This document shows, one piece after another, positions 1 through 5,111 of a stretch of DNA of 15,035 nt. The stretch comes from Planctomycetota bacterium (GTDB lineage: Bacteria; Planctomycetota; Phycisphaerae; WQYP01), in contig JAJZGH010000109.1 of NCBI GenBank assembly GCA_021798635.1, forward strand, positions 1 to 15,035. Direction: 5' to 3'. Position numbers and translations under genes: made by a program. The notes below the pieces were generated by a model that did not search any database, was not told where the DNA came from, and saw only the letters and a list, made by a program, of their open reading frames with translations. Positions within the stretch are counted from its first letter, which is position 1. The number at the start of each line of letters is the position of its first letter.

Positions 1-464
1 GCTTCCTTAATGCGTTTGCACAGCATGACATCATCGGAGCAGTAAACCAGAACCTGAAAGCCGTCCTTAACCAGTATCTTCAAGGCTTCCAGCGTGCCAA
101 CGGGTTCGGGCAGAAGCGTTTTGGTATCTCCCAGGCATTCCAGTTTTACCCAGTCGGCACCGCGGTAGCCTGAGCCGGTTAACATTTCGCGGCCTAGTTT
201 TGCCACGCGCACCACTTCTTCGGCGTTAAAACAGCCGGCGGTGTTGGGCAGGAGAATGTATTTTTGCGGATCAATAAAATCCAGAATATTGCGACCGGAA
301 TTTTTATCCAGCAACCGCTCGCGCCGCACGGCGACGGTAACAACGTGTGCTCCGCTTTCGTGGTGGCACTGCTGCATGAGTTCCAGGGAACTGTATTTGC
401 CCGTACCGACAATCAGCCGGGATTGCAATTCGTAAGGTCCAATTTTTAAGGTTGTGGATGTCAT
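1..464 (-). CDS. thiG: Thiazole synthase ThiG, C-terminal part cut by window edge
   Basis: ThiG condenses 1-deoxyxylulose 5-phosphate, dehydroglycine and the ThiS thiocarboxylate into the thiazole phosphate of thiamine, in the cytoplasm. About 154 residues are visible of a family length near 255-265. Seen in the translation: the N-terminal GTGKY (residues 20-24), VTVAVRR (42-48), LLPNTAGC (71-78), WVKLE (105-109), whose Lys107 fits the lysine that forms the Schiff base with the sugar substrate, and [11 protein letters not shown] (135-145), matching the family's GFxVLPYxxDD stretch. The start ATG at 464-462 lies one base after the thiS stop, with a strong GGAGGGG ribosome site inside the end of thiS, so the two genes are translationally linked. 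The stop lies outside the window. Identification is secure. Confidence 0.95.
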   Translation of the reverse strand, partial: MTSTTLKIGPYELQSRLIVGTGKYSSLELMQQCHHESGAHVVTVAVRRERLLDKNSGRNILDFIDPQKYILLPNTAGCFNAEEVVRVAKLGREMLTGSGYRGADWVKLECLGDTKTLLPEPVGTLEALKILVKDGFQVLVYCSDDVMLCKRIKE

Positions 465-465
465 T

Positions 466-666
466 TTATCCCCCTCCGACAAAAGTTACAATTTCGACCG
501 TATCGCCGGATTTCAGCCCGGTATTTAAGTAGGCCTTTTTGGCAACAATATCCCGATTCAACTCCACCGCCACGCGCACGCTCTGGAGCTTATAATGATC
601 CAGCAGGGCCTGAATGGTGGCCCCGTCGGGCAGGTGAAGTTTTTCGCCGTTGACGCAAAGTTCCAT
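466..666 (-). CDS. thiS: Sulfur carrier protein ThiS
   Basis: ThiS is the small ubiquitin-like sulfur donor for thiazole synthesis. Its C-terminal glycine is adenylated by a ThiF-type enzyme and converted to a thiocarboxylate that ThiG uses. The protein is 66 residues, normal for the family. It begins MELCVNGE, has the central [12 protein letters not shown] strand-loop and ends EIVTFVGGG, the required exposed glycine tail. It is directly upstream of thiG on the same strand with a one-base gap. No clear Shine-Dalgarno sequence precedes its ATG, and I saw no thiamine riboswitch-like sequence upstream. No thiF, thiH or thiO is visible, so the rest of the pathway must lie elsewhere or past the left edge. 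Confidence 0.93.
   Translation of the reverse strand: MELCVNGEKLHLPDGATIQALLDHYKLQSVRVAVELNRDIVAKKAYLNTGLKSGDTVEIVTFVGGG
471..477 (-). promoter_or_regulatory. Ribosome binding site of thiG
   Basis: On the minus strand GGAGGGG sits six bases before the thiG ATG and inside the last glycine codons of thiS. The same bases therefore encode the catalytic Gly-Gly tail and serve as the next gene's ribosome site, which fixes the thiG start. Confidence 0.75.
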
Positions 667-760
667 AAGATTATTTTACCCGCTTTGGGCGTGAAGTGTA
701 ATATGCTCCGCTCGGCCATGGATGATTTTCGGTCACGATGGCAGGAGAAGCGTGCGTCCC

Positions 761-812
761 GCAGGCGTCCCGCCTGCTTTTGTCGTGTTTCCGGTGCAGG
801 CAAGATGCCTGC
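761..812. repeat. Two adjacent GC-rich hairpin repeats
   Basis: Perfect 7-bp arms GCAGGCG/CGCCTGC with a 3-base loop occupy 761-777, and GCAGGCA/TGCCTGC with a 3-base loop occupies 796-812. The first is followed by TTTTG on the plus strand and could pass for a terminator, but no plus-strand gene precedes it. The paired, similar hairpins look more like a dispersed intergenic repeat. Confidence 0.6.
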
Positions 813-820
813 GGTCCAAT

Positions 821-954
821 GCAGGGCCTTTTAGTTTTCAGGGCTGTGTAGATTTTCGAGCGGCAGCTTGATCAAATTCCTCAATAAATCGTTTCGTTCC
901 GGAACATCGTAAAAACGAACAAGGCCCGACCAAGGGAAAACTGAAAGACCCTGC
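821..954. repeat. Imperfect inverted repeat pair, 19-base arms
   Basis: The arm at 821-839 (gcagggccttttagttttc) matches the reverse complement of 936-954 at 17 of 19 positions by hand. About 96 bases lie between the arms and hold no reading frame. Both arms overlap or touch copies of ctgcggtccaatg at 809-821 and 951-963. It could be a small non-autonomous element or two insertions of one short repeat in opposite orientation. Confidence 0.5.
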
Positions 955-1038
955 GGTCCAATGGGTTCCATCGCCTATTTTCCCCATTGAACGGCGATCG
1001 GAGTATAAATACTGCACGGGTGCGAACGGGCGCCGACA

Positions 1039-1458
1039 TCATTCAGTCATTTTCAGCCAGCCGGCGGCAGAAACACCCCAAAGCAGATTCAGAAACAGGA
1101 CAAATAGAGGCGTGGTTAAGCCGTGGTTTAATCCCATAAAGCGCTGGTTAAGAAAAATCGGGAACACGACAAAAAGCTGAAACGCCGCGGGCAGTAATCC
1201 CAGCAGCAGGCCGCGTTTCAACACGGAGTTGGTCAGCACGGGCAGAACCAGAAATAATCCAAATATTCCGCCCCATACAAGCCTCGAATAAATCCACGGC
1301 TTGTCAGCACTGACCGACAAGTTGCAGCCCAGCAAGTGAAATACGCCCATGCGTGACAACATCCAGGCCGCCAGCATATTGACTACAGCCCCCGCAACCC
1401 CGGCGGCAAAGCTTAATGATAATTGTCCCGGAACACTGGAAGAACCCGAACCAGCCAT
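1039..1458 (-). CDS. Small membrane protein, four predicted helices, function unknown
   Basis: The protein is 139 residues with a short polar N-terminus (MAGSGSSSVPG) and four hydrophobic segments at about 15-35, 57-77, 84-101 and 113-133. It therefore sits in the inner membrane with few soluble loops. Visible landmarks are WIYSRLVWGG (55-64), KRGLLLGLLP (81-90) and a final LLWGVSAAGWLK. I recognise the general look of small conserved membrane proteins but cannot name a family or role. The start is well supported by AGGAGT five bases upstream (1464-1469 on the minus strand). It is co-directional with thiSG but 372 bases away, so a shared transcript is doubtful. Confidence 0.75.
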   Translation of the reverse strand: MAGSGSSSVPGQLSLSFAAGVAGAVVNMLAAWMLSRMGVFHLLGCNLSVSADKPWIYSRLVWGGIFGLFLVLPVLTNSVLKRGLLLGLLPAAFQLFVVFPIFLNQRFMGLNHGLTTPLFVLFLNLLWGVSAAGWLKMTE

Positions 1459-1533
1459 AATTTACTCCTGCAAATCCGCAGGCCATGATACCGGAGCCAC
1501 AAAAAAATGGGCAACCGTTCGCGAGGAATCACC

Positions 1534-1561
1534 GCATCTGGCATCCAGCATTTAGCAGCGA
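1534..1561. repeat. Heptanucleotide array, GCATYYR type
   Basis: Four consecutive 7-bp units share the GCA start: GCATCTG, GCATCCA, GCATTTA, GCAGCGA. The same unit family recurs at 2758-2785. Confidence 0.6.
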
Positions 1562-1610
1562 AGCGCTTCAAACCCTTGCGTGAGCCTGTCCGGGTAATAG
1601 CGTGCCCGTC

Positions 1611-1635
1611 ACCACCGACAGAGCCGGCGGCTTTG
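1611..1635. repeat. 25-bp intergenic repeat, copy 1
   Basis: The run from accaccgac to ggcggctttg is identical to 1740-1764 except for one base. Its core, gccggc within agagccggcggc, gives it partial dyad symmetry. Confidence 0.6.
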
Positions 1636-1671
1636 TGGAGTATCGAGGCACCGGCGCTGTGCTGGGCCGTA

Positions 1672-1699
1672 TTCTAACTCCTGCCTTCTAGCTCCTTTC
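1672..1699. repeat. Heptanucleotide array, TYCTARC type
   Basis: Units are TTCTAAC, TCCTGCC, TTCTAGC and TCCTTTC, which is AGRAGTT read on the minus strand. Together with the following 31-bp repeat it matches, in order and orientation, the arrangement at 4968-5033. Confidence 0.65.
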
Positions 1700-1706
1700 A
1701 TCCTCG

Positions 1707-1737
1707 TAAAAGGTACCTGACACCTTTTCCGCGTGTT
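1707..1737. repeat. 31-bp palindrome-containing repeat, copy 1
   Basis: It is identical over 31 bases to 5003-5033. It contains the inverted repeat AAAAGGT (1708-1714) / ACCTTTT (1722-1728) around a 7-base loop, and also the palindrome AGGTACCT. The form resembles short REP-like elements linked to RAYT transposases, but no such transposase is in the window. Confidence 0.7.
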
Positions 1738-1739
1738 CC

Positions 1740-1764
1740 ACCACCGGCAGAGCCGGCGGCTTTG
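1740..1764. repeat. 25-bp intergenic repeat, copy 2
   Basis: It is the near-identical partner (24 of 25) of 1611-1635 in the same orientation. The two copies bracket the heptad array and the 31-bp repeat. Confidence 0.6.
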
Positions 1765-1791
1765 AGATAAAACGTAAACCCGTCATTTTCT

Positions 1792-1826
1792 ATTCATTAT
1801 TCATTGACCATTCTAAATTCTAACTA
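1792..1826. repeat. Heptanucleotide array, ATTCATT then CTAAATT/CTAACTA
   Basis: Five in-phase 7-bp units are ATTCATT, ATTCATT, GACCATT, CTAAATT and CTAACTA. The array ends 11 bases from the stop of the 1838-2467 gene, on that gene's 3' side. Confidence 0.6.
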
Positions 1827-1837
1827 CGTCCTGTCCG

Positions 1838-2467
1838 TTATCCCGCCTCCGGGCCGCCTTCGTCGGCGGGGGCGGCGAGGCGTTTATTATCAACTTCAAT
1901 GCGATTGAATCTTCCCAGAAGAGCTTTGCGCACATGCTGCAAAACGCCGATGGCTAATTGTGGGCCATCCACCGGGTCATGGTCACCATAAGAATCGGCA
2001 AATTTACAGGCCTTATCCAAAGCCTCATCCAGCACGTCTTTGACGCGGTCGCGATCCTGTACATTACGCACCTGGGCGTCGCGCCAGCGCCCGGCAGTAC
2101 GGCGGGGCAGGCGCTGGGCGGGGGCGGAATCTAAAACGCTGCTGCCTCTGTGGGACAGGGAAACGCCATCATGGGTCATGTAGCGCGCTTGAATTTTTCG
2201 GGCTGATCGCATCATTTGCCGATGCAGCATGAGGCCGAAATAAGCGCATGCGGCATGGCGCTGGGAATTGTATTTGTGCAGGCGGGTCATCACATACATC
2301 ACAGCCCCAGAAACCGTATCCTCCCGGTCCTGAAGATTTTGGAAATGAATTCGCTTGGCTTTGCATACCGCCAAGTCATGCATGGCCAGATAAATCCGGT
2401 CCCGGTTGGCGGGAATATCCCGTAACAGATGATTTAATTCCAGGCGCAGGGCGGGTGTGTCAGTCAT
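1838..2467 (-). CDS. Sigma-factor-like protein resembling phage T4 gp55 late sigma
   Basis: The protein is 209 residues. Residues about 47-97 read DREDTVSGAVMYV, then LHKYNSQRHAACAYFGL, then MLHRQMMRSARK. This follows the sigma region 2 layout, and more exactly the pattern of T4 gp55-type late sigma factors: an acidic patch, a 'KYnxxR', an 'AYF' and a basic helix. Region 2 binds the RNA polymerase clamp and melts the -10 element. No region 4 or helix-turn-helix is visible; the C-terminus is charged and probably flexible. The start is supported by GGAGA seven bases upstream (2475-2479, minus strand). It lies downstream of, and co-directional with, the sigma-70 gene at 2861-3715. The family call is motif-based and could be wrong; a plain hypothetical protein is the alternative. 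Confidence 0.5.
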   Translation of the reverse strand: MTDTPALRLELNHLLRDIPANRDRIYLAMHDLAVCKAKRIHFQNLQDREDTVSGAVMYVMTRLHKYNSQRHAACAYFGLMLHRQMMRSARKIQARYMTHDGVSLSHRGSSVLDSAPAQRLPRRTAGRWRDAQVRNVQDRDRVKDVLDEALDKACKFADSYGDHDPVDGPQLAIGVLQHVRKALLGRFNRIEVDNKRLAAPADEGGPEAG

Positions 2468-2589
2468 AACAGTATCTCCAAAAAGAAACTAAAAAAAATT
2501 GGATTGCACTTTATAAAAGCGTAGCTCTCCTCAACCTGACCAACTCCCCCGGTAACTTAGAAGCGGGAATTTAGAAGACGTTAATTCAC

Positions 2590-2680
2590 AAGGAGGTAGC
2601 GGAGGTAAACGGAGGACTTTCAATGTGCAAATGATGATGAAGTTAATCAGCGGCCCCGCTATATCCTCCGTTACCTCCTT
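2590..2680. repeat. Inverted repeat with purine-rich arms
   Basis: The arm aaggaggtagcggagg (2590-2605) matches the reverse complement of 2665-2680 at 15 of 16 positions. The 59 bases between contain AGCGG/CCGCT, a small secondary hairpin. The left arm carries a third GGAGG unit nearby (2611-2615), so this may be another short-period repeat placed in both orientations. Confidence 0.5.
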
Positions 2681-2721
2681 TACCTCTGTGGTAAAAAAAC
2701 AGTTCGATGGGTTCTGGACCG

Positions 2722-2785
2722 GGAAATTGGAATCTGAAATCTGGAACCTGGAATTTAGCATCTCGCATTTGGCATCCAGCAAAAT
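2722..2785. repeat. Nine-unit heptanucleotide array with changing unit type
   Basis: In-phase 7-bp units run GGAAATT, GGAATCT, GAAATCT, GGAACCT, GGAATTT, AGCATCT, CGCATTT, GGCATCC, AGCAAAA. The phase is unbroken while the unit sequence drifts from a GGAATCT type to a GGCATCC type. It is the longest array in the window. Confidence 0.75.
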
Positions 2786-2806
2786 AGCAGCGCACGTGTC
2801 AACGCC

Positions 2807-2838
2807 TTCTAACTAACTTCTAACTTCTGCGTTCTCGT
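2807..2838. repeat. Heptanucleotide array, TTCTAAC type
   Basis: Units are TTCTAAC, a 4-base partial TAAC, then TTCTAAC, TTCTGCG and TTCTCGT. It is the minus-strand AGAAGTT type, as at 5077-5111. Confidence 0.65.
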
Positions 2839-2844
2839 ACGATT

Positions 2845-2898
2845 TCTCATTACTCATTATTCATTTGATTCTGTCCCCTGTAACCCGTAACCTGGAAC
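2845..2898. repeat. Two heptanucleotide arrays covering the end of the sigma gene
   Basis: Units TCTCATT, ACTCATT and ATTCATT (2845-2865) are followed after five bases by CTGTCCC, CTGTAAC, CCGTAAC and CTGGAAC (2871-2898). The second type is also found at 5039-5066. The stop codon of the minus-strand sigma gene (2861-2863) lies inside the third unit, and its last residues are encoded by the second array. Confidence 0.75.
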
Positions 2899-3715
2899 CT
2901 CCACCGGCTTCGAGAAGCTGGTGGGAGCGCGGATTGTCGCGCAGATGAGCAATGGCTCCGCGGTAGATTTGTCCCACCCGCCCGTGATGCAGGCCCATGA
3001 GCTGCCCGATTTGCCGGCAGGTCTGGTCTTCCAGAATGACGCGCCGCAAAATAAATATTTCCCGTGCCGATAAGCCCCGTGTCAGCACTGTGAACGTATC
3101 CTCAAATTCCACGTTAGGAGTTTCGGAAACAGTGTCGGGTTTCGCAGTTGCTGTTTCAGTCCTTACATCCGCCAGATCGCCCGCGCGGGTGCAGCGGGAT
3201 TGCCGGATCCATTTTCGCCGGGCGTCTAAAACCGCCCCGATAATTCGCCAGCGTACAAAACCCGCCAGCGTGACGGCACGTCGCGGGTCGTAGCTGTGCA
3301 GGGCGTCATGCAGGCCGACAAATGCTTCCTGCTCCAGATCGGCCCGATCTACCACAGCGGAATTTTGACAGTGCCGGATGGTCGCACGGATCAAAGGCGT
3401 GAAGGCCTGCGTCAGATCGCCCAGTGCCTGCCGGCGCGTTTGCATGGTTGGAGCATTTCTCCAAGCCTGGTACATCGCATCGAGCTGGTCGGTTGTCGTG
3501 TGCTGCGGCGAGTTGGCAACCCGCGGCGTGCGGAAATGCACCAGGGGGCGGCGCGGCAGCTTTTCCATAATCGCCGGCAATTGGCCGCGTTGTTGAATCC
3601 ACCCCAGCAGGGTGGATCCCCAGGTCTGCCAGGGCACGGGCAACAATGCCACAGCCTGTGCTTCCATGGGGAAACCACTGATCATTAAGCCGGTTTTATA
3701 CATACGCGCTTCCAT
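2861..3715 (-). CDS. Sigma-70 family RNA polymerase sigma factor (regions 2 and 4)
   Basis: This should be a DNA-binding subunit directing RNA polymerase to a set of promoters. Region 2 spans about residues 100-172, with DLEQEAFVGLHDALHSYDP (126-144) and the basic melting helix GFVRWRIIGAVLDARRKW (152-169). Region 4 spans about 208-260, with LSAREIFILRRVILE (215-229) and the helix-turn-helix CRQIGQLMGLHHGRVGQI. The form is like alternative factors of the FliA/SigB group with a short linker. The start is uncertain: Met1, Met5, Met17 and Met50 are all in frame, no clear ribosome site was seen, and the first 80 residues match nothing I know. The last 12 or so residues (GSRLRVTGDRIK) are encoded by tandem heptads rather than by family sequence. 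It is divergent from the hydrolase. Confidence 0.8.
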   Translation of the reverse strand: MEARMYKTGLMISGFPMEAQAVALLPVPWQTWGSTLLGWIQQRGQLPAIMEKLPRRPLVHFRTPRVANSPQHTTTDQLDAMYQAWRNAPTMQTRRQALGDLTQAFTPLIRATIRHCQNSAVVDRADLEQEAFVGLHDALHSYDPRRAVTLAGFVRWRIIGAVLDARRKWIRQSRCTRAGDLADVRTETATAKPDTVSETPNVEFEDTFTVLTRGLSAREIFILRRVILEDQTCRQIGQLMGLHHGRVGQIYRGAIAHLRDNPRSHQLLEAGGGSRLRVTGDRIK

Positions 3716-3860
3716 TTATTCATTTCCCGAGCATACCAAACAAAAACCTAACATACAGGCTATACATCGAAATGGGAATAGCGACTTGGCGCATGAAAAT
3801 ATTTCACGATACAAAAGCCCTGAATTTCTTAATTTTCTGCGGGGTGGTATAAAATCCTGC
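3716..3860. promoter_or_regulatory. Divergent intergenic region, sigma gene and hydrolase
   Basis: These 145 bases separate the minus-strand sigma gene from the plus-strand hydrolase and are clearly A/T-richer than the neighbouring coding DNA. TATAAAAT at 3848-3855 is a tempting -10 box but lies only a few bases before the hydrolase start and has no well-spaced -35. Promoters for both genes should lie here. Confidence 0.4.
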
Positions 3861-4856
3861 ATGATGGATGGCGCATTACCAACGGATTTGAATATCAAAG
3901 TTGCCCAAAGCGTTCCCATGAGTTTTTTCGCCTTCGGCTCGCCTGTGCGACATGCCGCCGATTTTCGCTTTGAATCTGATCCGCAAGTTACCAATGACGT
4001 AACCTATTATGTTCCCAATGGCGAATGGAATATGCCGCTGAAGATTCTGCGCTGCTCCAGCAGGCCCAAACCGGTCCTGCTGCTGTTGCATGGTTTGGGG
4101 TTGCATCCGGCATCGTTTCGCGGCATTTGCGGACATCTTTTGGCGGTCTGTGATGTCATCGTAGCGGATTACACCGGCTTTACCTTCGCGGGATCGTGGC
4201 CCGATGGCGGAATGAGCCTGCGGGTGCTGACCCATGCGATCATGCGCATTGCCGACACACTTGGCCTGGAGAAAATCAATATCGGCGGCTCGAGCCTGGG
4301 CGGCGGATTAAGCCTGATGGCTGCGGTTGATTTTCCGCAGCGTATCGATCGCATCGTGTTATTAAATCCCGCTATTTTTCCGCAAACGCTCCCCTCATTT
4401 TACCGCCTGGTTCGCGTGCCCGTGCTGGGGCCACTTATCATGCGATTGACGGCACCGGAAAACCTGGTCTGGGGTGTCACGACCATCGGTTACGTGGATC
4501 CGTCGAAAGCCGATCCGGAATTGCTGGCCATATATCAGGAGAATATGCGGCCTGCCGCCAACCGCCGCCGACTTCTGGATTTAATCCGCCACTTGCCCGA
4601 ACGCGACGCCGAAGTGCGGCACTATCTGGACCACACCGGCAGGCTGCCACAGCAAGTGCTGGTAATATGGGGAGAACAGGACAAGCTATTAGCCGCAGGC
4701 ACGGGCGAGCGCCTGCGCCAAAGCCTGCCGCATGTTGAATTTCACAGCTTCCCTGATTTATCCCATCTGCCGCATGAAGAAGCACCCGATCGGATTGGGG
4801 TGATTGTCGCGAGATTTGTCGCTTGCGGGGAGAAGGAGTTAGAAGTTAGAAGCTAG
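3861..4856 (+). CDS. Alpha/beta-fold hydrolase
   Basis: This is a single-domain cytoplasmic serine hydrolase of the alpha/beta fold with unknown substrate. From the chosen start it has 331 residues. The fold is marked by LLLLHGLG (oxyanion His77-Gly78), the nucleophile elbow GSSLG with Ser145, the acid in WGEQDKLL (Asp274) and the catalytic histidine in DLSHLPHEEAP (His302), giving a complete triad. A cap region lies about 170-250. No signal peptide is visible. The frame is open further upstream to 3612, but that would overlap the divergent sigma gene and adds no recognisable sequence, so the ATG-ATG pair at 3861/3864 is preferred; 3918 is another option. The C-terminal KELEVRS and the stop are encoded by the heptad array at 4834-4875. 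It is convergent with the 5093-5413 gene. Confidence 0.85.
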   Translation: MMDGALPTDLNIKVAQSVPMSFFAFGSPVRHAADFRFESDPQVTNDVTYYVPNGEWNMPLKILRCSSRPKPVLLLLHGLGLHPASFRGICGHLLAVCDVIVADYTGFTFAGSWPDGGMSLRVLTHAIMRIADTLGLEKINIGGSSLGGGLSLMAAVDFPQRIDRIVLLNPAIFPQTLPSFYRLVRVPVLGPLIMRLTAPENLVWGVTTIGYVDPSKADPELLAIYQENMRPAANRRRLLDLIRHLPERDAEVRHYLDHTGRLPQQVLVIWGEQDKLLAAGTGERLRQSLPHVEFHSFPDLSHLPHEEAPDRIGVIVARFVACGEKELEVRS

Positions 4857-4875
4857 AAGTTAGGAGTTAGGAGTT
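4834..4875. repeat. Six-unit heptanucleotide array AGRAGTT over a gene end
   Basis: Six consecutive units are AGGAGTT, AGAAGTT, AGAAGCT, AGAAGTT, AGGAGTT and AGGAGTT, followed by a partial seventh. The hydrolase stop TAG (4854-4856) spans the boundary of units three and four. The inverted counterpart is found at 4968-4995 and 5077-5111. Confidence 0.8.
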
Positions 4876-4967
4876 AGAAGGCTTCGGAAGCACTGCGCTT
4901 TCGTTTTGTCTGGCAGGCCATCGCGCACCGAGCGCCTCGCCCATTTCAAAAGCGAAGCTCTTCCAAA

Positions 4968-4995
4968 TTCTAACTCCTAACTCCTGACTCCTCCA
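4968..4995. repeat. Heptanucleotide array TYCTAAC, inverted to 4834-4875
   Basis: Units are TTCTAAC, TCCTAAC, TCCTGAC and TCCTCCA. This is the reverse complement of the AGRAGTT type and can pair with 4834-4875. Confidence 0.7.
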
Positions 4996-5002
4996 CCCCT
5001 AA

Positions 5003-5033
5003 TAAAAGGTACCTGACACCTTTTCCGCGTGTT
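5003..5033. repeat. 31-bp palindrome-containing repeat, copy 2
   Basis: It is identical to 1707-1737, with arms AAAAGGT (5004-5010) and ACCTTTT (5018-5024). As in copy 1 it follows a TYCTARC-type array on the plus strand. Confidence 0.7.
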
Positions 5034-5038
5034 TCACG

Positions 5039-5073
5039 CTGTAACCTGTCACCTGTCCCCTGTAACCTCGGCC
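5039..5073. repeat. Heptanucleotide array CTGTAAC type
   Basis: Units are CTGTAAC, CTGTCAC, CTGTCCC, CTGTAAC and CTCGGCC. It is the same type, in the same orientation, as 2871-2898. Confidence 0.7.
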
Positions 5074-5076
5074 GCC

Positions 5077-5111
5077 TCCTAACTTCTAACTTCTAGCTCC
5101 TGCCTCCTCGT
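5077..5111. repeat. Heptanucleotide array TYCTARC over the end of a minus-strand gene
   Basis: Units are TCCTAAC, TTCTAAC, TTCTAGC, TCCTGCC and TCCTCGT. Read on the minus strand it supplies the last codons and the TAG stop (5093-5095) of the 5093-5413 gene. Confidence 0.75.

Larger units (their letters stand above)
667..1038. other. Intergenic region with short hairpin repeats, no gene
   Basis: No convincing reading frame lies here on either strand. It holds two GC-rich hairpins (761-777 and 796-812), a longer imperfect inverted repeat (821-839 against 936-954) and a 13-bp direct repeat, ctgcggtccaatg, at 809-821 and 951-963. It separates thiS from the membrane-protein gene, both on the minus strand, so a thiS promoter should lie here, but I could not pick one out with confidence. 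Confidence 0.6.
1459..1837. other. Intergenic repeat mosaic, no gene
   Basis: This gap between two minus-strand genes is largely repeats. From left to right it holds heptad units (1534-1561), a 25-bp repeat (1611-1635), heptad units (1672-1699), a 31-bp palindrome-containing repeat (1707-1737), a second copy of the 25-bp repeat (1740-1764) and heptad units (1792-1826). No reading frame here looks like a protein. Confidence 0.7.
2468..2860. other. Intergenic repeat mosaic between two sigma-like genes
   Basis: The gap holds a GA-rich/TC-rich inverted repeat (2590-2680), a long in-phase heptad array (2722-2785) and further arrays that run into the end of the next gene (2807-2838 and 2845-2898). 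Apparent frames across it, such as an 83-codon minus-strand one, are translations of the repeats. The only gene signal is the ribosome site of the 1838-2467 gene. The A/T-rich stretch at 2488-2517 may hold its promoter, but no clear -35/-10 pair was seen. Confidence 0.65.

Noticed and set aside
761..780. Rho-independent terminator (hairpin plus TTTT)
   Set aside because: It would act on the plus strand, where no gene precedes it. The adjacent similar hairpin makes a dispersed repeat more likely.
667..900. Possible thiamine (TPP) riboswitch upstream of thiS
   Set aside because: The minus strand upstream of thiS shows none of the conserved CUGAGA or other TPP core sequences that I could recognise.
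2531..2782. 83-codon minus-strand frame starting MLDAKCEMLNSRFQISDSNF
   Set aside because: The N-terminal half is the translation of the heptad array 2722-2785, with a 7-residue rhythm, and the remainder crosses the inverted repeat. No ribosome site or protein-like domain is present.
3612..3860. Longer hydrolase starting at 3612
   Set aside because: It would overlap the divergent sigma gene by over 100 bases, and the extra 83 residues show no fold or signal peptide.
1534..5111. CRISPR array interpretation of the short repeats
   Set aside because: Units are 7 bases and directly adjacent without spacers, unit sequence varies, and no cas gene is present.
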